5,390 bases of DNA from Kiritimatiellia bacterium (GTDB lineage: Bacteria > Verrucomicrobiota > Kiritimatiellia > RFP12 > UBA1067). Shown piece after piece: positions 5,258 through 5,390 of the stretch. The stretch is from assembly GCA_017959645.1 (NCBI GenBank), contig JAGDAE010000255.1, positions 1 to 5,390 on the forward strand, in the 5' to 3' direction. The position numbers and the translations under genes are program-made. Positions within the stretch are counted from its first letter, which is position 1, and every line of letters starts with the position of its first letter. The notes beneath the pieces were generated by a model. It had not been told where the DNA came from. It did not search any database and saw only the letters and a list, made by a program, of their open reading frames with translations.

Positions 5258-5390
5258 AACGGCGGCAAGGGCCTCGGCTACATCAGCTGGACGAAGGAGA
5301 ACGAGCTGAAGGGCCCGATCGCGAAGTTCCTCAGCGCCGAACAGCTCGAGGAGATGAAGGCGCTCGCCGGGATGGAGCCGGGAGACGCGC
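5258..5390 (+). CDS. aspS: aspS continuation after the amber, cut by window edge
   Basis: Forty-four further codons stay in the same frame as the first part of aspS, starting NGGKGLGYISWTKENELKGP and including IAKFLSAEQLEEM and MEPGDA. They match the GAD domain pattern of AspRS (GAKGLAYI, then S/GP-AKFL, then GD) and keep the GC-rich third positions of the upstream part. There is no second stop, frameshift or other decay before the window ends, as expected if the gene was functional very recently or is still translated through the TAG. The rest of the catalytic domain, including motif 3, must lie to the right. An independent start in this piece is unlikely. Confidence 0.8.

Overview
This GC-rich window carries three substantial genes and one possible small gene. 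It looks like chromosomal DNA from an uncultured bacterium. The secreted discoidin-type protein, the plant/TP0108-like phosphofructokinase and the AspRS type would fit the Kiritimatiellota/Verrucomicrobiota (PVC) group. That placement is inference from gene style; no 16S rRNA or other decisive marker is present. I found no tRNA, rRNA, insertion sequence, CRISPR array or phage gene.

Layout, left to right. Positions 1-282 hold no gene I can support, but contain several inverted or direct repeats. Positions 283-2394 (minus) encode a 703-residue secreted protein with a signal peptide, two copies of a discoidin-like module at the ends and fibronectin-like material between them. It has its own good promoter (TTGACG-17-TATCAT) and an AAGGAG ribosome site. 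Positions 2395-2708 are mostly intergenic: that promoter, a GC-rich near-palindrome and a possible 45-codon small gene (2482-2619, minus). Positions 2709-4076 (minus) encode a group III-type 6-phosphofructokinase with ATP-type residues. Positions 4205 to the right edge (plus) encode aspartyl-tRNA synthetase (aspS), transcribed divergently from the phosphofructokinase gene.

Two points deserve attention. First, aspS has an in-frame amber codon (5255-5257), after which the same frame goes straight on with recognisable AspRS sequence to the window edge. It is a nonsense mutation, a sequence error, or a recoded or read-through codon. Second, the pfk/aspS divergent promoters are near mirror images: two 14-bp arms (13 of 14 matching) each contain an extended -10 box, with a small dyad at the centre. 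This geometry also shows that the phosphofructokinase must start at the ATG at 4076, not at the upstream TTG.

The genes do not form one pathway. A glycolytic kinase and a translation enzyme share a bidirectional promoter region, and a surface or exported protein lies downstream of the kinase as a separate transcription unit. I see no defence, mobile or otherwise novel multi-gene system here.
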